Positions 1 through 7,999 of a stretch of 62,000 nt of DNA are shown here, one piece after another. The notes under the pieces were generated by a model, which was not told the DNA's origin, did not search any database, and saw only the letters and a program-made list of their open reading frames with translations. The DNA lies in assembly GCA_030141605.1 (NCBI GenBank), contig JAQGDQ010000019.1, forward strand, positions 1 through 62,000, given 5' to 3'. The position numbers were made by a program, and so were the translations under genes. Origin of the DNA: Tubiluchus corallicola. Its lineage: Eukaryota; Priapulida; Priapulimorpha; Priapulimorphida; Tubiluchidae. Position 1 is the first letter of the stretch. Every line of letters begins with the position of its first letter.

Positions 1-368
1 GTGGTGTTTTTGCCTTGTTTAAAACCCACCTAACCCTTGCTACAATGAATAATGTCTTCGCTGGAAGCGGACATGTTTGTTTACAAAATCTAACTTTGCA
101 ACCCGCCGATAGAGGGCGCGCAACAAGGAATCACGCCAATTGAGAGCCGTTGGGATGCTCGGTAAACCAATTAATTTACCGAAGATTATTTTTGGCAGAG
201 CTTAAACAATTGTTACTATTTGTTAGCTGCAAAATAATTAGAAGAAAGCAGATGACAAAGTAAACTGTAAAATAAGCAATTTAATAGCTTATTAAGAAGA
301 TGCCAATGAAAATAAGTAGCAGTTGCTCGAAACCCTCATTTCACATGCAGTATGGCATCACTTGGTAA

Positions 369-380
369 CGCGCATGCGCA
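369..380 (+). promoter_or_regulatory. NRF1-type site in the 5' LTR
   Basis: CGCGCATGCGCA fits the NRF1 consensus YGCGCAYGCGCR exactly. It lies 17 bp upstream of the LTR TATA box and is unchanged in the 3' LTR (8370-8381). Binding is inferred from the motif only. Confidence 0.55.
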
Positions 381-396
381 GAGCACCGCGTTTGTG

Positions 397-404
397 TATA
401 AAAA
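397..404 (+). promoter_or_regulatory. TATA box of the 5' LTR
   Basis: TATAAAAA sits in the middle of the LTR, with transcription expected about 25-30 bp downstream (about 425-432). The same box is at 8398-8405 in the 3' LTR. This sets the U3/R boundary, and R then runs to the polyadenylation site after 801-806. Confidence 0.65.
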
Positions 405-800
405 CAAGTGTATACACAAGTGTTTTAGCCGAGATCAATGCCTTTTTGCCCTGCTGTGACAAAAGCAGTAAAAACAAAAACCCTGGTGAGATAAAAGCAG
501 TGAAAACCAAACCTGAAATAAAGGTGAGAAATTAAAACTCAAACTTCCAAGTTGAAGGATGAAATAACTCAAATTGCCATAGTCACATGAACTTGTGACT
601 AAATTGAGGCAAAGATGTACAGATATTTTTCTGACAAATTGAACAGCCCACTGCATTCTGAAATAGAATGATGTAACTTTAAATTAACAATGTGCCATTT
701 TCAACATTCAATTTGAAGTTTGCTCTGAATAATGAAGCTGAAGACATCAACTTGTATTGGAGTGTTTACTCCTACTATTGTATCTGATTTATGATTAGAA

Positions 801-806
801 AATAAA
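801..806 (+). terminator. LTR polyadenylation signal
   Basis: AATAAA is followed by T-rich sequence. The 3' LTR has the equivalent motif near 8790. With a start near 430 this implies an R region of close to 400 nt, unusually long. Confidence 0.5.
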
Positions 807-1012
807 CTGGTTAAACTTAATTTCTCATTATTTGCATTTTCCTTCCACTGGTTCAGTGTAATCCAATTTGGTACACATATGCAGAAATGGACCCAAACTT
901 CACACCTACACTATTACCATAGTGAGGTTAATGTACTTGTGGTGCACACAATTCATTCCCCTAGACAACAAAAACGATAATAATGCCAAACAGTGCAAAC
1001 CACATTACATTT

Positions 1013-1030
1013 TGGGGGCTCGTCCGGGAT
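1013..1030 (+). other. Primer-binding site for tRNA-Pro
   Basis: TGGGGGCTCGTCCGGGAT is the classical 18-nt complement of the 3' end of tRNA-Pro, best known from murine-type gammaretroviruses. It lies 3 bases after the CA that ends the 5' LTR, where minus-strand priming is expected. Confidence 0.92.
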
Positions 1031-1081
1031 CTTTCTGCATTTATGATGAACCTGTGGAGTGAATTTGAATTAGTTTAACCA

Positions 1082-2437
1082 ATGGGTTTATTTCATTTCT
1101 TTTTGTGTATATTTAATTATTTAAGGTCCTTTCTATACTCAAAGCCTAAAAAGCAAGAAAATATTGCTGAACAGGCAAGCACGAGTATGAAAAGGTCTGG
1201 TGCCATTAGAAAAAGGCCAACATTACAGAACATATCTGCTGCTGTTCAAAAAGCACCTAAACTTGAGCAGGATGTTCATGAAATTTCAGATTTAACACTG
1301 GGCTCACCCATTTTGGGCACCAGTGATGGTAAAAATATCAATCTGATTTATGATGGTAATTTACCTCAGTCAAAAATGAGACAAAATCCATCTCATTGGT
1401 CCACAGATGGTAATGTGTCTGAAGTCAGCGAAACGATGCCTTCATTCACAGCACCCAGGGCTGGGGAAACACCATCTTCTACTACATGGCACTCACCTTC
1501 AACAAACTTGAAAAGATCAAGTGCAATGTCTGAAATGGGAAGGTCCGCTAAAGAGAAAAAGCCACCCATTTTTAAGTCTGGTAACAGCCTTCAATTTAGA
1601 CAGTTCATTGCCAAATTTGAAATTGTGGCCAGATATAATCAGTGGTCGAGGACAGAGTGGGTAACCCAGTTGATGCTGTGTTTAGAAGGGGATGCTCTTG
1701 AAATAGTAATGGATTTTAATGAGACCTCTGATATTACATACAGTGAAGTTGTAGAAGCTCTGGCACGCAGGTTTGACCCTGCTGAACGTATGCTCCAATA
1801 TAGGAGTGAATTACGTAGTAGGATGAGAAAACCTAATGAAACCCCGGAGGAGTATGGTGCAGTAATACGTAGAATGTTTAGTATGGCATACCCAGAACTT
1901 CCACGCGATACGTGTGAAGAACTTCTGGTGGATAAATATCTAGAAGGGCTTGGGGATGTTGAAGTGCATAAGCATACGAGTCTCCAAGAACCAAAAACTT
2001 TGGATGAAGCAGTCACTAAAGTGGCTCAGTATGAAGCTGTTTGCAGGGAAACAGCAGATGTAAAAATTAAAAAACCTATTCCTCCAAGGATTAATCAGGT
2101 CACGTCTCAGCGCAATGCTGACAAAGATGTTACCTTGAAGGAAATTTTGAAAGAGCTAACTAGCTTAAAGGAACAGTTGCTTGCTCTCAAAGCTGAAAAA
2201 CAAGATTCAGCTGCCATCAAACAGCAGCAAGTCAATTCGACTTTACAAGCTCAAGATAGATATCCTAACATACGAAACCCCGACTTAGAATGTTTCTATT
2301 GTCATAAGAAAGGTCATATAATCAGAAACTGTAGGGAGAGATTCCCAAAGAGAGTACAGCTCAAGATTTCTGATTCGAAAGACTTGCCTAGTGTAGAATC
2401 AGTCACTGCCATAAAGGCTGCTGATTCGTTAAACTAA
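1082..2437 (+). CDS. gag: Gag polyprotein (capsid plus CCHC nucleocapsid)
   Basis: This is an intact 451-residue ORF, the first after the primer-binding site. The N-terminal 150 residues are Ser/Thr/Lys-rich and not conserved to my eye. Residues about 165-330 look like a Ty3/Gypsy capsid (retrotransposon gag family), with the typical helical LEGDALEIV and a following segment rich in Arg and Met. A Lys/Glu-rich probable coiled coil follows. One zinc knuckle of form C-x2-C-x4-H-x4-C (CFYCHKKGHIIRNC) lies near residue 405 and should bind the genomic RNA. The stop TAA (2435-2437) directly follows the heptamer GTTAAAC, so a fraction of ribosomes should shift into pol. Confidence 0.93.
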   Translation: MGLFHFFLCIFNYLRSFLYSKPKKQENIAEQASTSMKRSGAIRKRPTLQNISAAVQKAPKLEQDVHEISDLTLGSPILGTSDGKNINLIYDGNLPQSKMRQNPSHWSTDGNVSEVSETMPSFTAPRAGETPSSTTWHSPSTNLKRSSAMSEMGRSAKEKKPPIFKSGNSLQFRQFIAKFEIVARYNQWSRTEWVTQLMLCLEGDALEIVMDFNETSDITYSEVVEALARRFDPAERMLQYRSELRSRMRKPNETPEEYGAVIRRMFSMAYPELPRDTCEELLVDKYLEGLGDVEVHKHTSLQEPKTLDEAVTKVAQYEAVCRETADVKIKKPIPPRINQVTSQRNADKDVTLKEILKELTSLKEQLLALKAEKQDSAAIKQQQVNSTLQAQDRYPNIRNPDLECFYCHKKGHIIRNCRERFPKRVQLKISDSKDLPSVESVTAIKAADSLN

Positions 2438-4065
2438 GCAGGACCGGGCACGGGGCCAGTGTTCCGGTCAGCAACTTAAAGGCCCTGGGAAGTCTATCTC
2501 GCACTGGCCCCGGAGCCATCATCAAAGAGATAGAAACAGTTCCGAATTGGGAAGACCATTTAGCTCTTCCTTATTCTGACCATAGTGATAATTATATTTT
2601 TCCAATCGAACACAAGCCATGTTGGCATGTGGAAATAATGGTAAATAATTTTAGTATAAATTTTGTAGTGGACACAGGTGCCAGTGCAACAATTTTGGAC
2701 TTGCACCTGTACTACACTCTGCCCGAGGATGATAGACCTGAACTCCGCTATTCGGAGAAAAATCTACAAGCTGTTAGTGGCCATTTATTAAATCAGATTG
2801 GAGAAGCTGATTTTGAAATTGAATTGGCTGACATACACTCTGTAGTTACAATGGTTGTTGCTTCTGTTGGCGGACCGTTTGGAATATTGGGTTTGGATAT
2901 TTTGGAAGAGAAAAATGCTATATTCAATGTACAGCAAGGAATTCTCTTTATAGATGATTTATCCATCCCATGTTTTAAAAATCCGGAAGAAGAATGGGAT
3001 GAATATCCTGGTCGTTTAGATGACCATGAAGCTTATCCTGTTGCAAAAGTGCAGCCTATTCCAAACAGTGATGAAATAACCTCCATATGTCCAGAACATT
3101 TGCAGAGTTTGTTAGATAGTGTTGATTCAACCCTCTCTTTGGAGCAAAAGAACCAAGTTGCAAATCTCTTGGTACAGTTTGTAGAAGCATTTGTTGGGCC
3201 AAGTAACAGGTTTGGCAGAACTGCTATTGTCAAACATGTGATTGATACTGGCACAGCACGCCCTATAAAACAGGCACCCAGAAGGTTGCCTGAGAAAAAA
3301 AGAGCTGCTGCTGAAGCAGAATTAGAGAGAATGTTGGCCGAAGATATAATCGAGCCAAGCTGTAGCCCATGGGCATCACCCATTGTTTTAATTCCTAAGA
3401 AAGATGGCAGTTTTCGTTATTGCATCGATTATAGGAAACTGAATGATGTTACATATAAAGATGCATATCCATTACCACGAATTGAAGAAGTTTTTGATGC
3501 CCTTAGAGGTTCATGTTGGTTCTCAACTTTTGATTTGGCCAACGGTTTCTGGCAGGTTGAAATGTCAGAAGAATCTAAGGCCAAGACTGCCTTTGCCACA
3601 AGACAAGGGCTCTACCAATTTAAGGTGATGCCCTTTGGTCTTTCCAATGCACCAGCCACCTTTGAACGTTTGATGGAAACAGTGCTCCGAGGTTTACAGT
3701 GGAGCCACTGTTTGATATACCTGGATGATATCATTGTCTTTGGTAAAAGTTTCACAGAAGCAATGAGCAACTTGCACTTAGTATTTGAACGTCTGAGAAA
3801 TGCCAATATGAAAATAAAGGCATCTAAGAGTAAGCTGTTTCAAACAAGCGTAAAATTTCCGGGACATGTTGTGTTTGGTGATGGTATAAGAACTGACCCA
3901 GAGAAAATTTCTGTTGTGCAAAATTGGAAAATTCCAAGCACACAGACTGAAATGCGAAGTTTTCTAGGATTCGCATCGTACTACAGAAGGTTTATACCAC
4001 AGTGCATCCATTGCAGCTCCACTTTCTGCTTTAACCAGGAAGGGAGTGGCCTTTCAGTGGGATAA
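2425..4065 (+). CDS. pol: Pol part 1: aspartic protease and reverse transcriptase
   Basis: The reading frame opens at 2425 in the -1 frame of gag and needs no start codon of its own if frameshifting is used. The protease active site VVDTGAS is encoded at 2665-2685 and its flap/dimer region follows (FGILGLDIL). The reverse transcriptase occupies about 3200-3990, with the LPF-type finger region, the conserved FCIDYRKLN-like and FATRQGLYQF-like blocks, and the catalytic YLDD at 3718-3729. True homology stops near 4003. From there to 4065 the frame encodes unrelated residues, because the RT connection and RNase H continue in the next frame. One extra base around 4001-4004 explains this. Confidence 0.9.
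   Translation, partial: FVKLSRTGHGASVPVSNLKALGSLSRTGPGAIIKEIETVPNWEDHLALPYSDHSDNYIFPIEHKPCWHVEIMVNNFSINFVVDTGASATILDLHLYYTLPEDDRPELRYSEKNLQAVSGHLLNQIGEADFEIELADIHSVVTMVVASVGGPFGILGLDILEEKNAIFNVQQGILFIDDLSIPCFKNPEEEWDEYPGRLDDHEAYPVAKVQPIPNSDEITSICPEHLQSLLDSVDSTLSLEQKNQVANLLVQFVEAFVGPSNRFGRTAIVKHVIDTGTARPIKQAPRRLPEKKRAAAEAELERMLAEDIIEPSCSPWASPIVLIPKKDGSFRYCIDYRKLNDVTYKDAYPLPRIEEVFDALRGSCWFSTFDLANGFWQVEMSEESKAKTAFATRQGLYQFKVMPFGLSNAPATFERLMETVLRGLQWSHCLIYLDDIIVFGKSFTEAMSNLHLVFERLRNANMKIKASKSKLFQTSVKFPGHVVFGDGIRTDPEKISVVQNWKIPSTQTEMRSFLGFASYYRRFIPQCIHCSSTFCFNQEGSGLSVG
2428..2512 (+). promoter_or_regulatory. Gag-pol -1 programmed frameshift signal with pseudoknot
   Basis: The slippery heptamer G TTA AAC (2428-2434) is in the gag frame and abuts the gag stop. 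The pol frame is open from 2425, exactly the -1 frame. Seven bases downstream, 2442-2447 (GACCGG) can pair with 2464-2469 (CCGGTC). Within that hairpin loop, 2451-2461 (CGGGGCCAGTG) pairs perfectly with 2502-2512 (CACTGGCCCCG). The two stems interlock as an H-type pseudoknot at the expected spacing. GUUAAAC is the known frameshift heptamer of equine arteritis virus. The pairing was worked out by hand; frameshifting itself is inferred. Confidence 0.8.
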
Positions 4066-4789
4066 TTCTTGCACTGAAGCTTTCAATGCATTAATTGATC
4101 ACTTAACTAAAAGCCCAGTGTTGTCATATCCAACGGCTGATGATCAATTCATCTTGGATACTGATGCTTGTGACACTGGAATAGGTGGTATATTGTCGCA
4201 ACTCCAAGAAGGAGAAGAAAAAGTCATAGCTTATGCTAGTCGAACTTTGAGTCAATCTGAAAAGAAATATTGTACAACCAAAAAAGAACTTCTGGCTGTA
4301 ATTACATTTGTTAAGCAGTTCCATCATTATTTGTGGGGTAGATTCTTCCGTATCCGCACCGATCATGCTGCATTAACCTGGCTGATTAACTTTAGAGAGC
4401 CAGAAGGTATGGTAGCACGTTGGATATCCATACTGGACACCTATGATTTCAGTGTTGAACATCGTAAAGGTAGCCAGCATGGAAATGCTGATGGGTTATC
4501 CCGACTGTTCCAGTCTGCGTTGATAGTGGCAAAATGTCCACGTGAGGATTGTAATGATACCAGACATAAAGTGTCAGAGAAAATTTGTAATGTTTCTAGG
4601 GGATTGTCTTCTCAGAATGTGACCGATCTGCTGCAGCCAGTGGTGCATTTAAGCAGTAGTGACGTGAAGCCAAAGAGTGTTGCTTTGAATGTTCACGGGG
4701 ATGAACATAAAAGTTCTGAGAGTGACATAATTACGGTCCCATCACTGGAGTTGTCTGTTAAGATGGTGAAACCCAGAAGGGGGAGATGA
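4004..4789 (+). CDS. pol: Pol part 2: RNase H
   Basis: This segment continues pol in the +1 frame relative to part 1. It begins with the RT connection (ALTRKG-like, then FQW) and carries a Ty3-type RNase H: the first Asp in FILDTDACD, a Glu in TKKELLAVI, the RTDHAALTWL block and a final Asp in GNADGLSR. After about 4520 comes a low-complexity linker ending in a TGA at 4787-4789. The G5 run at 4779-4783 just before that stop is a likely place for a one-base loss that moved the downstream integrase back to the frame of part 1. See the separate finding for the alternative. Confidence 0.88.
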   Translation, partial: ASIAAPLSALTRKGVAFQWDNSCTEAFNALIDHLTKSPVLSYPTADDQFILDTDACDTGIGGILSQLQEGEEKVIAYASRTLSQSEKKYCTTKKELLAVITFVKQFHHYLWGRFFRIRTDHAALTWLINFREPEGMVARWISILDTYDFSVEHRKGSQHGNADGLSRLFQSALIVAKCPREDCNDTRHKVSEKICNVSRGLSSQNVTDLLQPVVHLSSSDVKPKSVALNVHGDEHKSSESDIITVPSLELSVKMVKPRRGR

Positions 4790-6408
4790 ATCCTAGTGGA
4801 GGACCAAGGGAAAGCATACCACATGACTTGGATGCTGACAGTCCCTTTGATGAAAGAGCCTCCATAGGACCAGTGCAAAGCCCTCCTGATTTACCATTTG
4901 ACATCTCAAAATGGCGCCTAAAGGAATTACAAGAGCAAGATGAAGCTATAGATTTCTTTAGGGTGCGAATTAGTGATGGAGAAACTAAACCTAATTTTCA
5001 AGAAATAGCTGACAAGAGTTCAGATTTTAGAACGTACTGGAACTTATGGGATACCTTGGAAATATATGATGGACTGCTGTACAAACGATTTGAGACTAGC
5101 ATAACCCCTAGCTCTCCAACAAGGCAGTTGATTGTGCCGTATGGATTGCGACGGGAGATTTTTAATCATCTACATAGTCCTAGAACTGGTGCACATCAGG
5201 GTGTGCACAGAAGTATAGCGAAATTGAAACAGCGCTTTTATTGGCCTGGATATCAAAATGATGTTAAAAGATGGTGTAAGTTTTGCTCTGCTTGTGCTCG
5301 AAGGAAGCCGGGAAAAGGTCCTAAGAGGGGAAAGCTTCAGCAACAAATGCCTACAGGTCCCTTTGAACGTATAGCAATTGATATACTTGGCCCATTGGAA
5401 GAAACTTCCAAGAAAAATAAAGTGATCATGGTTGTATGTGATTATTTTACTAAGTGGGTAGAAGCATATGCACTTCCTAACCACGAGGCATACACTGTGG
5501 CAGAATTTATCTGTAGGTATGGCGTACCTTTACAGATTCATACTGACCAAGGAACTGACTTTGAATCCAAGTTGTTTAAAGGTGTTTGTAAAGCTCTTGA
5601 AATTGAGAAAACTCGTACAACAGTTTACCACCCTCAATCGGATGGTCTTGTTGAAAGGTTTAATAGAACCTTACAACAAATGTTAGCTATATTCGTAAAT
5701 GAATATAGGGATGATTGGGACGATCATTTGCCATACGTCCTAATGGCTTATAGAGCCACAGCTCATGCATCTACCGGCTGCTCTCCTAACCTAATGATGT
5801 TTGGGAGGGAGAACAATATACCCTTAGATATTATGGTAGGGTCACCTCCACAGCCAGAGAGGCCAACTCACTGTCCTCATGAATATGTAGAGTGGACCAA
5901 GGATGTGTTAAAAGAAGCACACGAGTTTGCTCGCAATTCTCTCCGCAAAGCAGCAGAGAGACAGAAAAGAGATTATGATACCAATGTCAAGTCCATGCAG
6001 ATTAAAGAGGGTGATTGGGTATGGTATTTTTATCCACCGGCACTCAGAAGAAAGTTAGGCCAAGGGTGGCAAGGTCCATTTCTTGTTTTAACCAAGATTA
6101 ATGGCGTTACATATAAAATTCAAAAAGATGCTAAATCAAATCCCAAAGTTGTTCATATAGACAATTTGAAGCCGTATTTTGGTGATAAAACACCTATGGA
6201 TTGGACCATACTAAACCATATGCCCTCAGACCATCAAGAGTTAGAAGCAGAAAATGTTTCATTTCTGGGAGAAGACTGTGTTACAGGGGAGCAGCCATGC
6301 GAACCTGAAGAAGCTACAGTTTATGATTCTGCTTCTGGCTTTGAAACAGAAACCCAGTTTCGCAGAGGTGCTAGAGTGAGAAAACCACCTATTCGCCTAG
6401 ACTTATAA
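4786..6408 (+). CDS. pol: Pol part 3: integrase with GPY/F module
   Basis: The frame is open from 4762, and its first ATG (4786) overlaps the preceding stop as ATGA. The N-terminal zinc-binding HHCC domain is at about 5170-5310 (HxxxH then CKFCSAC). The DDE catalytic core has Asp at 5380-5382, Asp at 5545-5547 and Glu at 5653-5655, so 35 residues separate the last two, as in retroviral-type integrases. A GPY/F module follows (GQGWQGPFLV near 6060-6090), then an acidic tail ending in a basic RRGARVRKPP motif common at Ty3/Gypsy pol ends. No chromodomain is present, so no histone-mark targeting is predicted. Confidence 0.9.
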   Translation: MNPSGGPRESIPHDLDADSPFDERASIGPVQSPPDLPFDISKWRLKELQEQDEAIDFFRVRISDGETKPNFQEIADKSSDFRTYWNLWDTLEIYDGLLYKRFETSITPSSPTRQLIVPYGLRREIFNHLHSPRTGAHQGVHRSIAKLKQRFYWPGYQNDVKRWCKFCSACARRKPGKGPKRGKLQQQMPTGPFERIAIDILGPLEETSKKNKVIMVVCDYFTKWVEAYALPNHEAYTVAEFICRYGVPLQIHTDQGTDFESKLFKGVCKALEIEKTRTTVYHPQSDGLVERFNRTLQQMLAIFVNEYRDDWDDHLPYVLMAYRATAHASTGCSPNLMMFGRENNIPLDIMVGSPPQPERPTHCPHEYVEWTKDVLKEAHEFARNSLRKAAERQKRDYDTNVKSMQIKEGDWVWYFYPPALRRKLGQGWQGPFLVLTKINGVTYKIQKDAKSNPKVVHIDNLKPYFGDKTPMDWTILNHMPSDHQELEAENVSFLGEDCVTGEQPCEPEEATVYDSASGFETETQFRRGARVRKPPIRLDL

Positions 6409-6560
6409 GTCACTATGAAATCCGCCCTGGGCAAGGCGTTAAACTGCATCCATCCACACTAATGGGAGGACGGTTGCTCTGAAAATTGCTCTTCTGGTGG
6501 CATCAGAGATTTTAATACATAGTGCATAGAAACATTGGAAAACATAAATCTTTATGTTTT

Positions 6561-6577
6561 TTTTTATTTTGTTTCAG
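6561..6577 (+). promoter_or_regulatory. Splice acceptor before the third ORF
   Basis: A run of T with few interruptions ends in TTTCAG exactly at the ATG of the third ORF. A matching strong donor AAG|GTGAGA (GT at 524) lies about 95 nt after the predicted LTR start site. Joining the two would give a short mRNA for ORF3 and would remove the polyadenylation signal at 801-806. Confidence 0.55.
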
Positions 6578-7402
6578 ATGAATACATCACGATTCAAATG
6601 CAATAAATGCACATTTAATGGTGGATCATTGCAAGCAATGTCTCGACACTGGAAGCAATGCCACGCTGGTCGGGCAATGCCCCAGAGATGGCCATTAATG
6701 GGAGCAGCTGAATTAAAGCCGCTGATGGCCAGAGACAATGGCCAAGGACATTATGGAGCTCATAGCCTTGGCAGGCCATCACGCCAGCCATCTCCTACAG
6801 TTCGAATTCCCACTAGGGTTAAACAACCAATAGCTCCATGGCGTCGTCCGCAACCACTAGTCCCTGTGAGGAGATGTGATGAAAAAGGTAGTACTAGTGG
6901 AGCAAATGGCTCATATATGACCTCCAAACTACCGTCCCTTATCCAAAAAACTATCGGAATTGGAAGAGAGTACATGGAGTTACAGAAGCAGGTGTTGGAA
7001 GAAATTTATAATCTGTTGGCTCCTGTGGACCCAAGACTAACCCCCAAACTACCAGTGGCTGACAAAAGCACATCTACCACTACTCATGGGGAATCTTCGG
7101 GTCATACTAAACCCACTGATGATTCCCACAGGGAGAAATCGCTCTGTAAAATCAGATTGAAACGAAAAAGGTCGTCCGAAGAGCGATTGGGGAAAGAAAG
7201 TTCCCCAATCAATGAGAAAAAAATAAAGGTGGGACAAGCTTCCTCTTGTGTAGTGGAACCTGAAGTCCCCACCCAAACTCCTTTGGATGAGAAATCCATT
7301 AGTCCGTTAGGAATGAAACGCACTAGACGTCTTTCATCAACCTCTTCCAGTTCGAGCTCAAGTGATAATGAGACCAGCAGCTCCTGTGGTAATCGTAACT
7401 AA
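6578..7402 (+). CDS. Third ORF: C2H2 zinc-finger, Ser/Lys-rich protein
   Basis: This is a 274-residue ORF placed where an env gene would be. I do not recognise a family. The ATG directly follows a strong splice acceptor (6561-6577, pyrimidine tract then TTTCAG), so a spliced subgenomic RNA is likely; the ORF is also open upstream to 6554. Cys8, Cys11, His24 and His29 form a classical C2H2 finger (C-x2-C-x12-H-x4-H). The middle is Pro/Arg-rich, with a short hydrophobic/heptad stretch near 125-150. A basic RLKRKR near residue 205 and EKKIKV look like nuclear localisation signals. The C-terminus is a poly-Ser acidic tail. There is no signal peptide or membrane segment, so it is not an envelope. 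It may act in RNA/DNA binding or nuclear import of the element (inference). Confidence 0.75.
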   Translation: MNTSRFKCNKCTFNGGSLQAMSRHWKQCHAGRAMPQRWPLMGAAELKPLMARDNGQGHYGAHSLGRPSRQPSPTVRIPTRVKQPIAPWRRPQPLVPVRRCDEKGSTSGANGSYMTSKLPSLIQKTIGIGREYMELQKQVLEEIYNLLAPVDPRLTPKLPVADKSTSTTTHGESSGHTKPTDDSHREKSLCKIRLKRKRSSEERLGKESSPINEKKIKVGQASSCVVEPEVPTQTPLDEKSISPLGMKRTRRLSSTSSSSSSSDNETSSSCGNRN

Positions 7403-7989
7403 AAGATGTAACCAGGATAAAATTATGCCATTTAAGTATCTGTTTACAATTTAGAATAGATTAAGATACTGTATTGCGTTTACGCTTCCTATATAGATCC
7501 ATTTTTGTAATCTTGTATGTAATTTTGTAGATTACATAATCATTTTTTATGCATTTTTTTTATACCTCATGTATTCAGTATTAAGAAAAGAAGGTGCAAT
7601 ATTCAGTGTGTTAAAATTACTTTGTTAAATGTTTAGTTCGTGTTAACGTTTTTGCTAGAGATTTTGTATTTTGAAATATATATATATATATATTATAAAA
7701 ATGTATTTCGCACATCTTAAAAAAGTAAAGAGTTTTTGCAATTTAAAATTACTGTCTGACATAATTGTACTATTGGAGTAGTTGATTATGACGCAGTTAC
7801 AATCCCGCACTTGTTTTGTTACTTTCAAACAAGTGCATCAAGTAAAGATACCTACCGAAGTATCTACAACAAAGACTTACAGAAAGTGGGCAGAGCTTTG
7901 TTAACTTCACCAATACTGCAATGAAGTGTGCAACTGCACAAAAAAAATGATTCCTATTTTTGACCACCTGAGGGCAGGTGGAGTAATTT
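7403..7989 (+). other. Untranslated 3' region of the retrotransposon
   Basis: AT-rich sequence between ORF3 and the polypurine tract. It contains a (TA)n run near 7678-7693 and no ORF or hairpin that I could support. Confidence 0.6.
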
Positions 7990-7999
7990 AGAAGGGGGG
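7990..7999 (+). other. Polypurine tract
   Basis: AGAAGGGGGG lies directly against the TGTGTG start of the 3' LTR, where the plus-strand primer is expected. Confidence 0.9.

Larger units (their letters stand above)
1..1009 (+). repeat. 5' LTR (lacks about 3 bases at the window edge)
   Basis: This is a direct repeat of 8000-8998. It ends in TTACA (CA end), followed by TTT and then the primer-binding site. It contains a perfect NRF1-type palindrome, a TATA box at 397-404, a splice-donor-like AAG|GTGAGA (GT at 524) and AATAAA at 801-806. Relative to the 3' LTR it has 12 extra bases just after the TATA box and one extra base near 92. Confidence 0.95.

Noticed and set aside
323-535. Small ORF in the LTR (also at 8324-8524)
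   Set aside because: It overlaps the TATA box and start site, differs in length between LTRs and has no recognisable domain.
4786-4791. Integrase as an independent gene starting at ATGA
   Set aside because: Possible but not favoured: a single-base loss in the nearby G5 run explains the frame change more simply. Kept as an alternative in a finding.
6409-6553. Chromodomain or env gene after integrase
   Set aside because: No aromatic-cage chromodomain residues, signal peptide or transmembrane segment in the pol tail or in ORF3.
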